Shown here piece by piece: positions 17,011-26,869 of a stretch of 54,543 nt of DNA. Below the pieces are notes generated by a model. The model was not told the origin of the DNA. It saw nothing but the letters and a program-made list of their open reading frames with translations, and searched no databases. The position numbers were made by a program, and so were the translations under genes. This DNA comes from Desulfobacteraceae bacterium (lineage in GTDB: Bacteria; Desulfobacterota; Desulfobacteria; Desulfobacterales; SURF-7). Where the stretch lies: the NCBI GenBank assembly GCA_003599865.1, contig QZKS01000033.1:1-54543 (forward strand), written 5' to 3'. Every line of letters starts with the position of its first letter. Within the stretch, counting starts at the first letter, position 1.

Positions 17011-17925
17011 TTACTTTTTTACGGATGAGGATACGGATTCCAGCCATGCAGCTCCAAAAACGCCTGCGGAATCTCCAAGCCTGTTTTTGAGTATGGGCGT
17101 TCGGATATTCCGGTGAAATGCATAGTATCGAATCCGTTCGATACCTTCGGTATACAGCTCATCAATATTGGAAAGACCGCCTCCGATAACGATTGCATCC
17201 GGATCGATCGTGGATATCAGTCCCCCCACACTGCGACCGAAATCATCCAGAAACTGCAAAAAAATCTCCATACACTCCGGAATCTGCATGCGGTAGCCGT
17301 TTACAATTTCTCTCATCGTGAGGTGGTTTCCAAATTTGGCAAGGTAGGCTTTTTCAACACCGGACCCGCTGATCTTGGTCTCAATACATCCTCTTTTCCC
17401 GCAGTAGCATGCAGCGCCTTGTGGATCGATTCCAAAGTGGCCCCATTCTCCGGATATGTCATGAGGGCCTTTTCGTACAGAACCATTGACATACAAGCCT
17501 CCGCCGCATCCCGTACCCATGATGATGCCAAAAACCATATCATACTGTTTTGCCGCGCCGGCTAAGCACTCCGCGAGTGTGAAACAGTTAGCATCGTTTT
17601 CCATGCGGATGGAGCGGCCGATACGATCTTCAACATCCGCTTTAAAGGGTTTCCCGATAAGGCAGGTGGTGTTTGCATTCTGGACCAGACCGGTCAGGGG
17701 GTAAATGGTGCCGGGGATTCCGATCCCGATGGAGTATGGGTTTCCTTCCGGGACGGATCCGGCACAGCGCTGAATCAGGTTGGATATGGATGTCAGTATC
17801 GTCTGGTATCCCAGATGCTGAGGGGTATTTACCCGTTCCCGATATTCTGTAATGTTTTGGGCATTCAGCAAAATCCCCTCTGTTTTTGTACCGCCCAGGT
17901 CGATTCCGATTTTATACGTTGTCAT
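17011..17925 (-). CDS. ROK-family sugar kinase (fructokinase Mak/NagK-like)
   Basis: 304 residues. ATP-binding IGIDLGGTKTEG is at the N-terminus, the catalytic base Asp111 is in ENDANCF, and the ROK zinc site is formed by His163 (GEWGH) with C173, C175 and C180 in CYCGKRGCIET. The CYCGxxGCIET form is closest to Mak fructokinase, but N-acetylglucosamine or glucose kinases look similar. It stands alone, divergent from the PilZ gene across about 230 bases. Kinase fold firm, sugar uncertain. Confidence 0.88.
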   Translation of the reverse strand: MTTYKIGIDLGGTKTEGILLNAQNITEYRERVNTPQHLGYQTILTSISNLIQRCAGSVPEGNPYSIGIGIPGTIYPLTGLVQNANTTCLIGKPFKADVEDRIGRSIRMENDANCFTLAECLAGAAKQYDMVFGIIMGTGCGGGLYVNGSVRKGPHDISGEWGHFGIDPQGAACYCGKRGCIETKISGSGVEKAYLAKFGNHLTMREIVNGYRMQIPECMEIFLQFLDDFGRSVGGLISTIDPDAIVIGGGLSNIDELYTEGIERIRYYAFHRNIRTPILKNRLGDSAGVFGAAWLESVSSSVKK

Positions 17926-18154
17926 GATATGGGCTGCCTCTTACGTTATTGTTGTGATTGACATTCCTGTTTTTATGCTCTTTGCAAACCGAAACATCAA
18001 CAGGAAAAACACGTTTATCTTTCTCTTTGACATCAGATGCCCCGGATCAGATCATCCTTGATTAATCTTCCGCCGGGATATATAGGGTTTTGAACTGCAA
18101 TGAAACATTTTCGACAACCAATGATAACAATTTTTTCCATACAGGTCGTTTTCA

Positions 18155-18688
18155 ATGCCGCAAAGAAGAATGCATGACAGGTACAGGCCGCTCGGCAGCG
18201 CATTTGTAATCTTTGAATCTCCCGGATTGTATCGTTCTGCCAATCCAAGAATCATCAAAATGGGGCCTGTCACCGAGATCAGCCGGAAAGGCCTTTCCGT
18301 GGAATATCCGCTGAATAAAGAATGTCAAAAGGATTTCCAGGAATTGTCTCTTCTGGTCCCCGGGCAAGGTCTGGTTGTCTACCGGATTCCGTTTCGGAAT
18401 ATTTCGGAAACCATTGTTTCCGAAGCGGTGAAACGCCGGCCGATTATGCGAAGGGGCATGCAGTTCGGAGAACTGAACGAATATCATGCCGGCCTGCTTG
18501 AGGATTTTGTCCAAACTTATACCAGAGGAATAATACCGGATCGGCGAAGTGGTTATGAAAGAAGAAATGTTCCGGAAACCGCGGAATCATACGCTGCAAT
18601 TTTTGATGCAAATGAAAACCCGGCGCGTCGCAGCGGAAAAGATCGAAGAGTCGGAGAACCGAAAAAATTGTCGGATGTTCCTTTTTAA
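18155..18688 (+). CDS. PilZ-domain protein with basic RRSGxxRR tail motifs
   Basis: 177 residues. The N-terminus RRMHDRYRP and the ITEISRKGLSVEY-type strand (here VTEISRKG) match the RxxxR and D/NxSxxG halves of a c-di-GMP-binding PilZ domain, with Glu in place of Asp. The C-terminal third carries two similar basic motifs, RRSGYERR and RRSGKDRR, seen in other deltaproteobacterial PilZ proteins. Start uncertain: ATG 18155 has a weak ribosome site and ATG 18170 is an alternative. The 3' end overlaps the convergent mqnB by four bases. Confidence 0.6.
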   Translation: MPQRRMHDRYRPLGSAFVIFESPGLYRSANPRIIKMGPVTEISRKGLSVEYPLNKECQKDFQELSLLVPGQGLVVYRIPFRNISETIVSEAVKRRPIMRRGMQFGELNEYHAGLLEDFVQTYTRGIIPDRRSGYERRNVPETAESYAAIFDANENPARRSGKDRRVGEPKKLSDVPF

Positions 18689-19437
18689 ACAACTCCTCCC
18701 GGTGCCCATGAATCCAGAAAAGTGATCACCGCCTCATTGCTTCTCCTGCACGCCAGGGGCAGATTCCATTCGAACCGTTCTCTTTTTCCGACCATATTGC
18801 TTGCGCAGCGGATTTCGAGAAACGGAATATCATAAAGCACGGCAAGATGAGCTGCTCCTGAACCCTCCATGGCTTCCATGATCGCCGTGTATTGATGAAA
18901 CAGACTTGCCGCTTTTTTATCGGTCGCGGTTATGGTGGCAACCGTCACAAAGGTACCTTTTCTTACCCGGACTCCGATTTTTTCCATGCTCCTGCCGAGA
19001 GTTTTTTCTGCATAATCTGCAAGCTTCGTATCGAATTTATATCGGTTTTTATAGATGGAATGATTTTTGATCAGTACCGGAAAGGGAAGCTCCCTCACGG
19101 TATCATACGGTGATGCCGGTTCGATCCCCAGATGGATATCCACCTCTTCATCGGCAATGCCGATATCCCCGGGATGCAGACCGGATTCCCGGAAAGCACC
19201 GGCACAGCCGGTCTGAATGATCATGGCCGGTTTTTTATTCTCGATGCATGCGGTGATCGCCTGAACCGTATTTACCAGCCCCGGTCCGGAGACGATCAGC
19301 CTGACCTGATGATTCCCCAGGTTTCCTTCGATTACACTTCGGTTTCCTATCGTCTTTTGGCCTGTCCGGATCATGGTTCCGGTGATATGTTCCAGTTCCT
19401 GATCAACCGCGGATGTGATGAGAATGTGATGGTTCAT
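18685..19437 (-). CDS. mqnB: futalosine hydrolase MqnB
   Basis: Nucleosidase of the futalosine route to menaquinone; it releases hypoxanthine from futalosine to give dehypoxanthine futalosine. 250 residues of the phosphorylase/nucleosidase fold, with VSGPGLVNT, QTGCAGAF, IADEEVDIHLG, AMEGSGAAHLA (catalytic Glu region) and EIRCASNMVGKR, all typical of MqnB. The presence of this route fits an anaerobically respiring organism. The TetR gene lies 13 bases upstream on the same strand and is probably cotranscribed. Confidence 0.92.
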   Translation of the reverse strand: MNHHILITSAVDQELEHITGTMIRTGQKTIGNRSVIEGNLGNHQVRLIVSGPGLVNTVQAITACIENKKPAMIIQTGCAGAFRESGLHPGDIGIADEEVDIHLGIEPASPYDTVRELPFPVLIKNHSIYKNRYKFDTKLADYAEKTLGRSMEKIGVRVRKGTFVTVATITATDKKAASLFHQYTAIMEAMEGSGAAHLAVLYDIPFLEIRCASNMVGKRERFEWNLPLACRRSNEAVITFLDSWAPGGVV

Positions 19438-19450
19438 AAAACTGTATCGA

Positions 19451-20128
19451 TCATTCTGTTTTTAATGAGTTGTCGGTTTCCGGCGGAACGCCGATGCCGA
19501 TATTGATCATTTCAACAAGATCCCGAATCCACGACCGGATCACTGCATCATCAGCCTTGTAGATACCCAATTCAGCATCCAGGTGGCGAATGGTCTGGGT
19601 TTGGAGAAAGCGGTCCATCACCGCATCCAGAACAAAGCATGCTTTATCCAGATCGATATTTTCCCGGAGTTCCCCGTTTTCTCTGGCGGTTTCCAGAAGG
19701 GAACGCAGGTATTGAAAGCTGTAAATTCGAAGTGACAGCAAAATTTCATCCCGAAAGGGTATTTTGGCGTCATAGAGTACCTTCATGTACAGCTTGTAGA
19801 TCAGTGGATGGTCCTGGATAAAGGATACACCCGCATTCAGGGTTTTTTCCAGGCGTGAAAACAGCGTGTCATTGGTGGTCTGGTCCCGGATCACCCGCAG
19901 CCTTTCCTTGACAAGCTCGGTGGATTTATTGAAAATAAACAGGAAAAGACCTTTTTTATCGCCAAAGTATTGAAAGATGGAGCCTTTTGCAATTCCAAGA
20001 CTCTCGACAAGCACATTGATGCTGGCTCCGGTATATCCTTTCTCACTGAATTCCGTAATCGCGGCTTCCGTTATACGATCCTGTTTCGTCTTGGAAAGGT
20101 TCTGGAATGTCTTTAATGATTTCACCAT
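19451..20128 (-). CDS. TetR/AcrR-family transcriptional regulator
   Basis: 225 residues. The N-terminal HTH spans about 17-63 (ITEAAITEFSEKGYTGASIN, then GIAKGSIFQYFGDKKGL), followed by an all-helical ligand-binding domain. The long N-terminal TetR form with YFxxKKxLF is common among fatty-acid or quinone-responsive members, but the ligand cannot be told. A perfect 14-base palindrome at 20194-20207 upstream is a candidate operator. Thirteen bases from mqnB, hence a possible operon. Confidence 0.88.
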   Translation of the reverse strand: MVKSLKTFQNLSKTKQDRITEAAITEFSEKGYTGASINVLVESLGIAKGSIFQYFGDKKGLFLFIFNKSTELVKERLRVIRDQTTNDTLFSRLEKTLNAGVSFIQDHPLIYKLYMKVLYDAKIPFRDEILLSLRIYSFQYLRSLLETARENGELRENIDLDKACFVLDAVMDRFLQTQTIRHLDAELGIYKADDAVIRSWIRDLVEMINIGIGVPPETDNSLKTE

Positions 20129-20193
20129 CAGTAAATTTACCCTGTTCCGCCGTTATCCATTTTTTATCGGATGATCACCCGCCTGTCAGTTGA

Positions 20194-20207
20194 ATTATCA
20201 TGATAAT
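20194..20207. promoter_or_regulatory. perfect 14-base palindrome, candidate TetR operator
   Basis: ATTATCATGATAAT is a perfect palindrome in the divergent region, 66 bases upstream of the TetR start and 27 bases before the ugd -35 box. Its size and place suit a TetR-family dimer. Confidence 0.35.
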
Positions 20208-20234
20208 CCAAAAAGTTCTATAACAAAATAGAGC

Positions 20235-20263
20235 TTGAAGAAATCGGATTGCATTGATATATA
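20235..20263 (+). promoter_or_regulatory. probable promoter of the ugd-uxs-gmd-fcl operon
   Basis: TTGAAG (20235-20240), a 17-base spacer and TATATA (20258-20263), about 70 bases upstream of the ugd ATG. Confidence 0.45.
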
Positions 20264-20332
20264 ACCTTACTGTTTTGCATTGGACAGGTTTTTACAATAA
20301 CGCCACCTTATCGAACGGGAATCGAGAACAAG

Positions 20333-21715
20333 ATGAATCCATCCTTTAAAAAGAAAATCCTCTGTATTGGTGCAGGATATGTGGGCGGTCCCACCATGGC
20401 CATGATAGCCCATAAATGCCCGCAATATAAAGTGACTGTGGTTGATATCAATCCGGACAGGATCAATGAATGGAATTCGGAAAACCTGCCCATTTATGAA
20501 CCCGGCTTGTATGAAATCGTCCAGTCAGCCAGAGGCAAAAACCTGTTTTTCCATACCGATGTCGAAAAGGGAATCCGGGAATCGGATATTATTTTTGTCA
20601 GTGTCAACACCCCCACAAAAACCTTTGGTGTGGGAGCGGGGATGGCTGCGGATCTGCAATATTGGGAAAAGACAGCCAGGCAGATACTGGAATGCTCCCG
20701 ATCTCCGAAAATTATTGTCGAGAAAAGCACTCTGCCGGTAAAGACAGCACTTGCCATGGAACGGATTCTTTCTTCCGCAAACAACGGAATCCATTTTGAG
20801 GTGCTGTCCAATCCTGAATTTCTGGCGGAAGGAACCGCCGTCAAGGATCTTGAAAACCCGGACAGGGTTCTGATCGGTTCCTCGCAGACACCAAGCGGTC
20901 TGAAGGCAAGAGACGAACTGGTCGAAATCTATAGTAACTGGGTTCCGAAAGACCAGATCATCACCTCCAATATATGGAGCAGTGAACTTTCCAAACTGGT
21001 TGCCAATGCATTTCTTGCGCAACGGATATCGTCCATCAATGCCATTTCAGACCTGTGTGAAAAAACAGATGCAGATGTCAGTGAAGTGGCGCATGCGATC
21101 GGCATGGATGCTCGAATCGGCAACCGGTTTTTAAACGCAAGCGTCGGGTTCGGCGGCTCCTGTTTTAAAAAAGACATCTTGAATCTGGTCTACCTCTGCC
21201 GGAATTACGGGTTGACCGAGGTTGCGGATTACTGGGAGAGTGTTGTCCGGATCAATGAGTACCAGAAGAAACGGTTTATCTTGAATATGCTCAAGGCCAT
21301 GTTCAATACCCTTGCCGACAAAAAAATCTGTTTGCTGGGTTTTGCCTTTAAGGCAGATACCGGTGATACCCGGGAGACACCTGCTTTGTATATCGCCGAG
21401 AAATTGCTTGAGGAAAATGCCAAGCTGGTGATCTCCGACCCCAAAGCCTTGAAAAATGCCCGGAAAGATCTCAAGGGAGTATCGGGCGACATCTCCTATA
21501 TCGAAGATCCCTATGAAGCTGCCGGGGGGTGTCATGCGATTGCTGTTTTAACGGAATGGGCTTTGTATGCCGAGCTGGACTATCAGAGGATTTATACATC
21601 CATGGAAAAACCGGCATTTCTTTTTGACGGCAGAAATATTATTCCCCATCAGAAACTTTATGAAATCGGTTTTAATGTGTATCCAATCGGAAAACCGGCT
21701 TTGAAACATTTTTAA
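20333..21715 (+). CDS. ugd: UDP-glucose 6-dehydrogenase, animal/plant-type
   Basis: Oxidises UDP-glucose to UDP-glucuronate with 2 NAD+. 460 residues. The Rossmann motif GAGYVG is at 13-18 and the catalytic Cys277 is in [10 protein letters not shown]. The N-terminal [14 protein letters not shown], the [16 protein letters not shown] loop and the overall length match the eukaryotic UGDH branch rather than the shorter TuaD type. It supplies UDP-glucuronate to the next gene. Twenty bases separate it from uxs. Confidence 0.94.
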   Translation: MNPSFKKKILCIGAGYVGGPTMAMIAHKCPQYKVTVVDINPDRINEWNSENLPIYEPGLYEIVQSARGKNLFFHTDVEKGIRESDIIFVSVNTPTKTFGVGAGMAADLQYWEKTARQILECSRSPKIIVEKSTLPVKTALAMERILSSANNGIHFEVLSNPEFLAEGTAVKDLENPDRVLIGSSQTPSGLKARDELVEIYSNWVPKDQIITSNIWSSELSKLVANAFLAQRISSINAISDLCEKTDADVSEVAHAIGMDARIGNRFLNASVGFGGSCFKKDILNLVYLCRNYGLTEVADYWESVVRINEYQKKRFILNMLKAMFNTLADKKICLLGFAFKADTGDTRETPALYIAEKLLEENAKLVISDPKALKNARKDLKGVSGDISYIEDPYEAAGGCHAIAVLTEWALYAELDYQRIYTSMEKPAFLFDGRNIIPHQKLYEIGFNVYPIGKPALKHF

Positions 21716-21735
21716 ACAGGAGAGATCGCCAAATC

Positions 21736-22695
21736 ATGAAATATCATTCCAATAAAAGAGTACTGGTTACCGGCGGCGCCGGTTTTTTGGGATCTCATCT
21801 TTGTGATCGGATGATGGAAAAAGGCTATGAAGTCCTCTGCCTTGATAATTTTTTTACCGGCAACAAAAGAAATATTCAGCACCTTTTGTCCGAACCGAAC
21901 TTTGAGGTGATCCGGCATGACCTGACCCAGCAGATTTTTCTGGAAGTAGATGAAATCTATAATCTGGCCTGTCCTGCTTCACCGATCCACTATCAGCACA
22001 ATCCGGTAAAAACCGTAAAGACAAATGTCCTGGGCGCAATTCATATGCTGGGTCTGGCAAAAAGAGTGAGGGCCAAGATCCTTCAAGCCTCCACCAGCGA
22101 GATATACGGAAATCCTGAAATTCATCCCCAGCGTGAAAATTACTGGGGGAATGTGAACACCATCGGTCCCCGGTCATGCTATGACGAGGGGAAACGATGT
22201 GCGGAGACTCTTTTTTTTGATTATCATCGTCAGAATGGTGTCAATATCCGGGTCGTTCGAATTTTCAACACATACGGCCCCCGCATGCATCCGCATGACG
22301 GCAGGGTTGTGAGCAATTTTATCGTGCAGGCTCTGCTGGATCAGGATATCACCATATACGGCGACGGTTCCCAGACCCGTTCGTTCTGTTACGTGGATGA
22401 CCTGGTTGAGGGAATGATACGGATGATGAATGCTCCGGATGAATTTATCGGACCGGTGAATCTGGGGAATCCCCATGAATTTACCATTCTTCAGCTGGCC
22501 AAAAAGGTCATGGAATTGACTGGGGCAAAGTCCAAACTGGTTTTCAGGAGTCTGCCGGTCGATGATCCATTGCAGCGGCAACCGGATATCCGGCTGGCAA
22601 AGGAAAGACTGGACTGGAAACCGGAAATTCAATTGGAAACAGGATTGATGAAAACCATTGAATATTTTCGGGATATTCTTTCAGAATTCCACTGA
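21736..22695 (+). CDS. uxs: UDP-glucuronate decarboxylase (UDP-xylose synthase)
   Basis: Extended SDR enzyme converting UDP-glucuronate to UDP-xylose. 319 residues. The NAD motif is GGAGFLG (13-19), Thr/Ser is in QASTSEIYG, catalytic Tyr149 and Lys153 are in YDEGK, and [22 protein letters not shown] is followed by the [12 protein letters not shown] block, all diagnostic of UXS. AGGAGAG lies upstream of the ATG. It works directly on the product of ugd. Confidence 0.94.
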   Translation: MKYHSNKRVLVTGGAGFLGSHLCDRMMEKGYEVLCLDNFFTGNKRNIQHLLSEPNFEVIRHDLTQQIFLEVDEIYNLACPASPIHYQHNPVKTVKTNVLGAIHMLGLAKRVRAKILQASTSEIYGNPEIHPQRENYWGNVNTIGPRSCYDEGKRCAETLFFDYHRQNGVNIRVVRIFNTYGPRMHPHDGRVVSNFIVQALLDQDITIYGDGSQTRSFCYVDDLVEGMIRMMNAPDEFIGPVNLGNPHEFTILQLAKKVMELTGAKSKLVFRSLPVDDPLQRQPDIRLAKERLDWKPEIQLETGLMKTIEYFRDILSEFH

Positions 22696-22726
22696 AGAAA
22701 ACAAACCATCAGCAAGGAGAAGATTG

Positions 22727-23884
22727 TTGAAAAAAAAAGCATTGATTACCGGTATCACCGGCCAGGATGGAGCATACCTTGCCGATTTTTTATTGAAAAA
22801 GGGGTACGAAGTTCATGGCGTCAAGCGTCGGTCTTCCCTGTTCAACACCCAGCGGATTGATCATCTGTATCAGGACCCGCATGAAAAAAAGCTTAAATTT
22901 TCACTCCATTACGGAGATCTTACCGATGCGACCAATATCATCCGCATCATTCAGGAAGTCCAGCCGGAAGAAATCTACAACCTTGCGGCGCAAAGCCATG
23001 TGAAGGTTTCTTTTGAGGCACCTGAATATACGGCCAATACCGATGCCCTGGGAACCCTCCGAATTCTGGAGGCGGTCCGGATGCTGGGCATGACGGAAAA
23101 GACCCGTTTCTATCAGGCTTCGACTTCCGAATTGTATGGAAAGGTGCAGGAAATTCCGCAAACGGAAAAAACCCCTTTTTATCCGAGATCTCCCTATGCA
23201 TGCGCAAAACTGTACGGTTTCTGGATTGTGGTAAATTACCGGGAAGCTTACAATATGTATGCCTGTAACGGGATTTTGTTCAATCATGAGTCCCCGCTGC
23301 GGGGGGAAACCTTTGTAACCCGTAAAATCACCCGTGCAGTGGCCCGGATTGCCCTGGGACTGGAAGAAAAGCTGTATCTGGGAAACCTGAGTTCTCTGCG
23401 GGACTGGGGCCATGCCAGGGATTTTGTCCGTGCCCAGTGGATGATTCTTCAGCAGGATAAACCCGAAGACTTTGTGATTGCGACCGGAGAACAGCATTCT
23501 GTAAGGGAATTTTGTGATAAAGCCTTTGCACATATTGGCATTCGCCTGAAGTGGAAAGGGAAGGGGGCAGCGGAAAAGGGCATTATTGATGGAATCCAGC
23601 CCTCTTCTTTGCTGGACCAATATAATACGTCCAAAAAAACGAATCATTTGAAAACCGGGTTGGAACTGATTTCAGTAGATCCGCGTTATTTCCGTCCGAC
23701 AGAAGTGGAAACCCTGTTGGGTGACCCGACAAAAGCCAAAACAACACTTGGCTGGACACCGGAAATCACCTTTGAAGAAATGATCAGAGAGATGGTTGAA
23801 AATGATTTATGCGATGCATCCAGAGATGACGTTTGTATCCGAAAAGGATTTTCCATGCCCGGCAGCCTTGAAGCAAAGATGTAG
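22727..23884 (+). CDS. gmd: GDP-mannose 4,6-dehydratase
   Basis: First step of GDP-L-fucose synthesis. 385 residues. [20 protein letters not shown] is the family N-terminus, the catalytic pair is Tyr157 and Lys161, and [15 protein letters not shown] is the substrate loop. I use the TTG at 22727, seven bases after AAGGAG, because the only upstream ATG (22658) lies inside uxs and would add unrelated residues; the adjacent TTG at 22724 is an alternative. Confidence 0.93.
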   Translation: MKKKALITGITGQDGAYLADFLLKKGYEVHGVKRRSSLFNTQRIDHLYQDPHEKKLKFSLHYGDLTDATNIIRIIQEVQPEEIYNLAAQSHVKVSFEAPEYTANTDALGTLRILEAVRMLGMTEKTRFYQASTSELYGKVQEIPQTEKTPFYPRSPYACAKLYGFWIVVNYREAYNMYACNGILFNHESPLRGETFVTRKITRAVARIALGLEEKLYLGNLSSLRDWGHARDFVRAQWMILQQDKPEDFVIATGEQHSVREFCDKAFAHIGIRLKWKGKGAAEKGIIDGIQPSSLLDQYNTSKKTNHLKTGLELISVDPRYFRPTEVETLLGDPTKAKTTLGWTPEITFEEMIREMVENDLCDASRDDVCIRKGFSMPGSLEAKM

Positions 23885-23917
23885 GCATTTTGTTCCAGAA
23901 TTGGAATGGGGTTTTAC

Positions 23918-24904
23918 ATGAAAAAAGATGCAAAGATTTACGTGGCCGGGCATATGGGTCTTGTCGGATCGACGATCTGTCGAAAATTGCAAGAAGAGGG
24001 GTATCGCAATTTGCTGGTGAGATCAAGATCGGAGCTCAATCTGATGCGTCAGTCCGATGTCGAAATGTTTTTTAGAACAGAAAAACCGGAATATGTTTTT
24101 CTGGCAGCGGCAAAAGTGGGCGGCATCCTGGCCAACAATACATATCCGGCTGAATTTATATATAACAATCTGACCATTCAGAATAATATCATTCATTCAT
24201 CATGGAAAACCGGTGTGAAAAGGCTTTTGTTCCTGGGATCATCCTGTATTTATCCCAGAGACTGTCCCCAGCCGATGAAAGAGGATTACCTTCTTACCGG
24301 CCCCCTGGAGGCAACCAACGAACCCTATGCCATAGCGAAAATCGCCGGCATCAAAACATGTCAGTCGTTCAACCGACAGTATGGCACCCAATATATTTCC
24401 GTCATGCCGACCAACCTGTTTGGGCCGCATGATAATTTTAATCTGGAAACCAGCCATGTGCTGCCGGCGCTTATTCGGAAATACCATGAAGCAAAAGTCA
24501 GGGGAGAACGGACCGGTGAGAAGCAGATCGTGGAAATCTGGGGCACGGGAACTCCGCGCAGGGAATTTCTGTATGTGAAAGACCTGGCAGATGCCTGTCT
24601 TTTTATCATGAACCTGAATGATGCTCAATATGAACCGATCTTTCGTGATGGTCAGACCCCGTTAATCAATATCGGGTACGGGAAAGATATTACGATCAGA
24701 GAACTTGCGCAGATCATCCAGGAAGTTGTCGGATTTGACGGCGATATCCAATTTGACCGGACAAAGCCCGACGGCACCCCGCAAAAGCTCTTGGACATAT
24801 CAAAAATACGGGAGCTTGGGTGGAAACCACAGATATCCTTAAAAGAAGGGATTCGAAAGACATACAACTGGTGTGTTGACAATGCCGTATTTAAGATGAA
24901 CTGA
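23918..24904 (+). CDS. fcl: GDP-L-fucose synthase
   Basis: Epimerises and reduces the GDP-4-keto-6-deoxymannose made by Gmd, giving GDP-L-fucose. 328 residues. The NADP motif GHMGLVG is at 11-17, FLGSSCIYP carries the catalytic Ser108 and Cys110, and Tyr137 and Lys141 are in YAIAK. The start at 23918 is chosen because the family begins immediately before KIYVAGHMG; an ATG four codons upstream also exists. Last gene of the operon, followed by a strong terminator. Confidence 0.94.
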   Translation: MKKDAKIYVAGHMGLVGSTICRKLQEEGYRNLLVRSRSELNLMRQSDVEMFFRTEKPEYVFLAAAKVGGILANNTYPAEFIYNNLTIQNNIIHSSWKTGVKRLLFLGSSCIYPRDCPQPMKEDYLLTGPLEATNEPYAIAKIAGIKTCQSFNRQYGTQYISVMPTNLFGPHDNFNLETSHVLPALIRKYHEAKVRGERTGEKQIVEIWGTGTPRREFLYVKDLADACLFIMNLNDAQYEPIFRDGQTPLINIGYGKDITIRELAQIIQEVVGFDGDIQFDRTKPDGTPQKLLDISKIRELGWKPQISLKEGIRKTYNWCVDNAVFKMN

Positions 24905-24965
24905 ATCGTTTGAGGCGTCAGCTGTTCATTCCCGGAGAGGGCGGCAGGCCTTACCGGCGGAAATA

Positions 24966-25014
24966 AAAAGAAATGAGCGTCAAATCCAAAGAATTGACGC
25001 TCATTTCTTTTAAA
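24966..25014. terminator. bidirectional intrinsic terminator
   Basis: A perfect 18-base-pair stem: AAAAGAAATGAGCGTCAA (24966-24983), ten-base loop, and its complement at 24994-25011. It ends in a T-rich arm on both strands. It lies between fcl (plus) and the TPR gene (minus) and serves both. Confidence 0.88.
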
Positions 25015-25036
25015 TCAATTGAACGGACGGATGATT

Positions 25037-25786
25037 CTATTCCAGTTTTTTCAGCAATCCAAGGGCTCTGTCACGGAAATATTTTGATTCGGATTTTGCG
25101 GCATTTTCCAGCAGGACTTTCGCTTCTGCCTTATTTTTTTCACCACCCAGATCAATTAACAGTTCAGCCACATAAATCGGACCGTCTTCCGTGGCAACAC
25201 CAAAATGTTCTGTTTCTTGATACTCCCTGTAATATTTTTCGGAAAGCTCCTTGTCATTGAGCGGCCAGGGGAGAACATACCAGAAACGTCCCAATCCGAG
25301 AATGGCGCCTGCCTGCTCATGCATTTTATCCAGCTCGTATGTTTTTTCAAAACTGCTCTGGGTTTTGTTTTTCAGCCCTTCCTTAAGAGCGGTCAGGATG
25401 CTCACCCCGTCAGAGTAGATCCCCACACTCACGGCATACCAGTAATATCCGTTTGGTTTATCCGGAGCAAGGTCAATGGCTTTTTGAGCATATTCCATTC
25501 CTTTTTTACCATATTCCGCGCAAATATCCTTCCAGCCGTCTTTGCCCTCTCTTTTTGACAGTTCACCAAACCATCGATGGGATCTTGCACATCGCCACAT
25601 CATCTCAAAATCATTTGGGTTGTCTTTGAGCGCCTGAAGGCAGATCTCAATGGATTGTTTGTAATTATCGATTGTTTTTTCATCATCGAGTGCATCCAGT
25701 TTTTCCAGGATTGGAGACGCGAAAACAATAGATGGAATAAGAAACAATGTTAAAACGGCAAGAACCCTGAGTATGGTTTTTTTCAT
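25037..25786 (-). CDS. exported TPR-like protein
   Basis: 249 residues. A clear signal peptide (1-23, ending FAS) is followed by helical repeats that look like TPR units (for example GKKGMEYAQKAIDLAPDKPNGYYWYAV around 92-118). It resembles the TatT-like periplasmic TPR proteins and other secreted TPR proteins of unknown function. Standing alone with its own promoter candidate and terminator. No enzymatic motif seen. Confidence 0.7.
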   Translation of the reverse strand: MKKTILRVLAVLTLFLIPSIVFASPILEKLDALDDEKTIDNYKQSIEICLQALKDNPNDFEMMWRCARSHRWFGELSKREGKDGWKDICAEYGKKGMEYAQKAIDLAPDKPNGYYWYAVSVGIYSDGVSILTALKEGLKNKTQSSFEKTYELDKMHEQAGAILGLGRFWYVLPWPLNDKELSEKYYREYQETEHFGVATEDGPIYVAELLIDLGGEKNKAEAKVLLENAAKSESKYFRDRALGLLKKLE

Positions 25787-25860
25787 CGAGCAACCTCCTG
25801 GTGATTAAGAGTTGATACAAGGTTTAGCATATTGGAAAGACAGTAATTTACAGCAGCAGA

Positions 25861-25889
25861 AGTAAAGAACAAACCAATACTGATGTCAA
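25861..25889 (-). promoter_or_regulatory. probable promoter of the TPR-protein gene
   Basis: On the minus strand TTGACA (25889-25884), a 17-base spacer and TTTACT (25866-25861), about 75 bases upstream of the start. Confidence 0.5.
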
Positions 25890-26103
25890 GAAAAAACATT
25901 ATATTAGGCGGATATGGCCATTTTCGGCCGGGTTTTCGTTCAAGAACGATAAGCGGATTCATACCGGTTGTTTTTTTTATAAGTTCTACTGGAAAAATAA
26001 AAAAAAACGTGATAAAGCCTTGAACATTGTTCGGTAATGATAGTGTTGTTCTTGTTTGCAAGTCGCTGTTTGTCCCCATTTTTAGCAGGTTCAAATAGCC
26101 CTG

Positions 26104-26131
26104 TGTTCAAAAAATTACGTTTTTTGGAACA
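26104..26131. repeat. imperfect inverted repeat before the chalcone-isomerase-like gene
   Basis: TGTTC-A6-TTACG-T6-GGAACA: eleven pairs with one extra base in the right arm, about 43 bases before the start codon. It could be an operator or an mRNA hairpin. Confidence 0.3.
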
Positions 26132-26173
26132 TGAGGAATCAATTTTAACACGTAAAATGAAAAGAGGTGTGTG

Positions 26174-26743
26174 ATGATGAAAAAAACAGTGTTACTTGTG
26201 TTAGCAGTATTTCTGATGGTGCCCTCGGTTTATGCAATAGAAGTCGGTGGAAAAAATCTGCCTGATTCACTCACGGTCGGAAACGAAACACTCCAGCTAA
26301 ATGGGGCAGGTATTCGTGAAAAATGGTTTATGGATATCTATGCGGGAGGCCTTTATCTGAAAAACAAGAATTCCGATCCCAATCAGATCATGACCTCTGA
26401 TGAACCGGCGGCCATTAAGATGATTGTTATCTCCGGTCTCATGACGCAGCAGAAAATGGTAGATGCGTTGAATGAAGGTTTTGAGAAATCAACCGGCGGA
26501 AACCTCGATGCATTCCGTGACAAGATCGATAAATACATCGCCGCACATTCCGGCGAGATTAAAAAGGATGATGTGTTTGAATATCAGTATGTTCCAGGCG
26601 AAGGAACAAGTGTTTTCAAGAACGGTGAAAAAAGAACAACGATAAATGGGCTTGATTTTAAGAAAGCTGTTTTCGGAATCTGGCTGTGTGATGAACCGGC
26701 ACAGGAGAGCCTGAAAGAAAAAATGCTGGGATTGGGTGGCTGA
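26174..26743 (+). CDS. exported chalcone-isomerase-like protein
   Basis: 189 residues with a signal peptide (to VYA, about residue 22). The mature part matches the chalcone-isomerase-like family common in proteobacterial envelopes: VGGKNLPDSL, LNGAGIREKWFMDIYAGGLYL, and a final FGIWLCDEPAQESLKEKMLG. Bacterial members are not known to isomerise chalcones; a fatty-acid-binding or envelope role is guessed. AGAGG five bases before supports ATG 26174; the second ATG at 26177 is equally usable. Confidence 0.82.
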   Translation: MMKKTVLLVLAVFLMVPSVYAIEVGGKNLPDSLTVGNETLQLNGAGIREKWFMDIYAGGLYLKNKNSDPNQIMTSDEPAAIKMIVISGLMTQQKMVDALNEGFEKSTGGNLDAFRDKIDKYIAAHSGEIKKDDVFEYQYVPGEGTSVFKNGEKRTTINGLDFKKAVFGIWLCDEPAQESLKEKMLGLGG

Positions 26744-26810
26744 TCCATAGCCTGAGGGGTATGGGATCAGAGCCATATCCGACAGGCGGTTTTATTTCAA
26801 ATCCGGTCTT

Positions 26811-26852
26811 AAAACAGCTGAAGGGGGAAAGCCCTTTCAGCTGTTTTTTTTA
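26811..26852. terminator. intrinsic terminator shared by convergent genes
   Basis: AAAACAGCTGAAGGG pairs with CCCTTTCAGCTGTTTT (one bulged base) and is followed by a run of T. It lies between the chalcone-isomerase-like gene (plus) and leuA (minus); the minus-strand side has a shorter T tract. Confidence 0.8.
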
Positions 26853-26869
26853 ATACAAAAACGGTATGT

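Larger units (their letters stand above)
25787..26173. other. intergenic region with two regulatory candidates
   Basis: 387 bases between divergent exported-protein genes. It contains the TPR-gene promoter candidate and an imperfect inverted repeat next to the plus-strand gene. The minus-strand frame across 25783-26094 has no ribosome site or protein-like pattern, and I do not count it as a gene. Confidence 0.5.

Noticed and set aside
22901-23647. 248-codon minus-strand open frame
   Set aside because: Lies wholly antisense to gmd, which has all its catalytic motifs; composition is that of a shadow frame.
25783-26094. 103-codon minus-strand frame upstream of the TPR gene
   Set aside because: Overlaps the TPR start and contains its promoter candidate; no ribosome site or recognisable pattern.
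26104-26131. Inverted repeat considered as an intrinsic terminator
   Set aside because: The stem is A/T only apart from the ends and is not followed by a T-run; kept as a repeat only.
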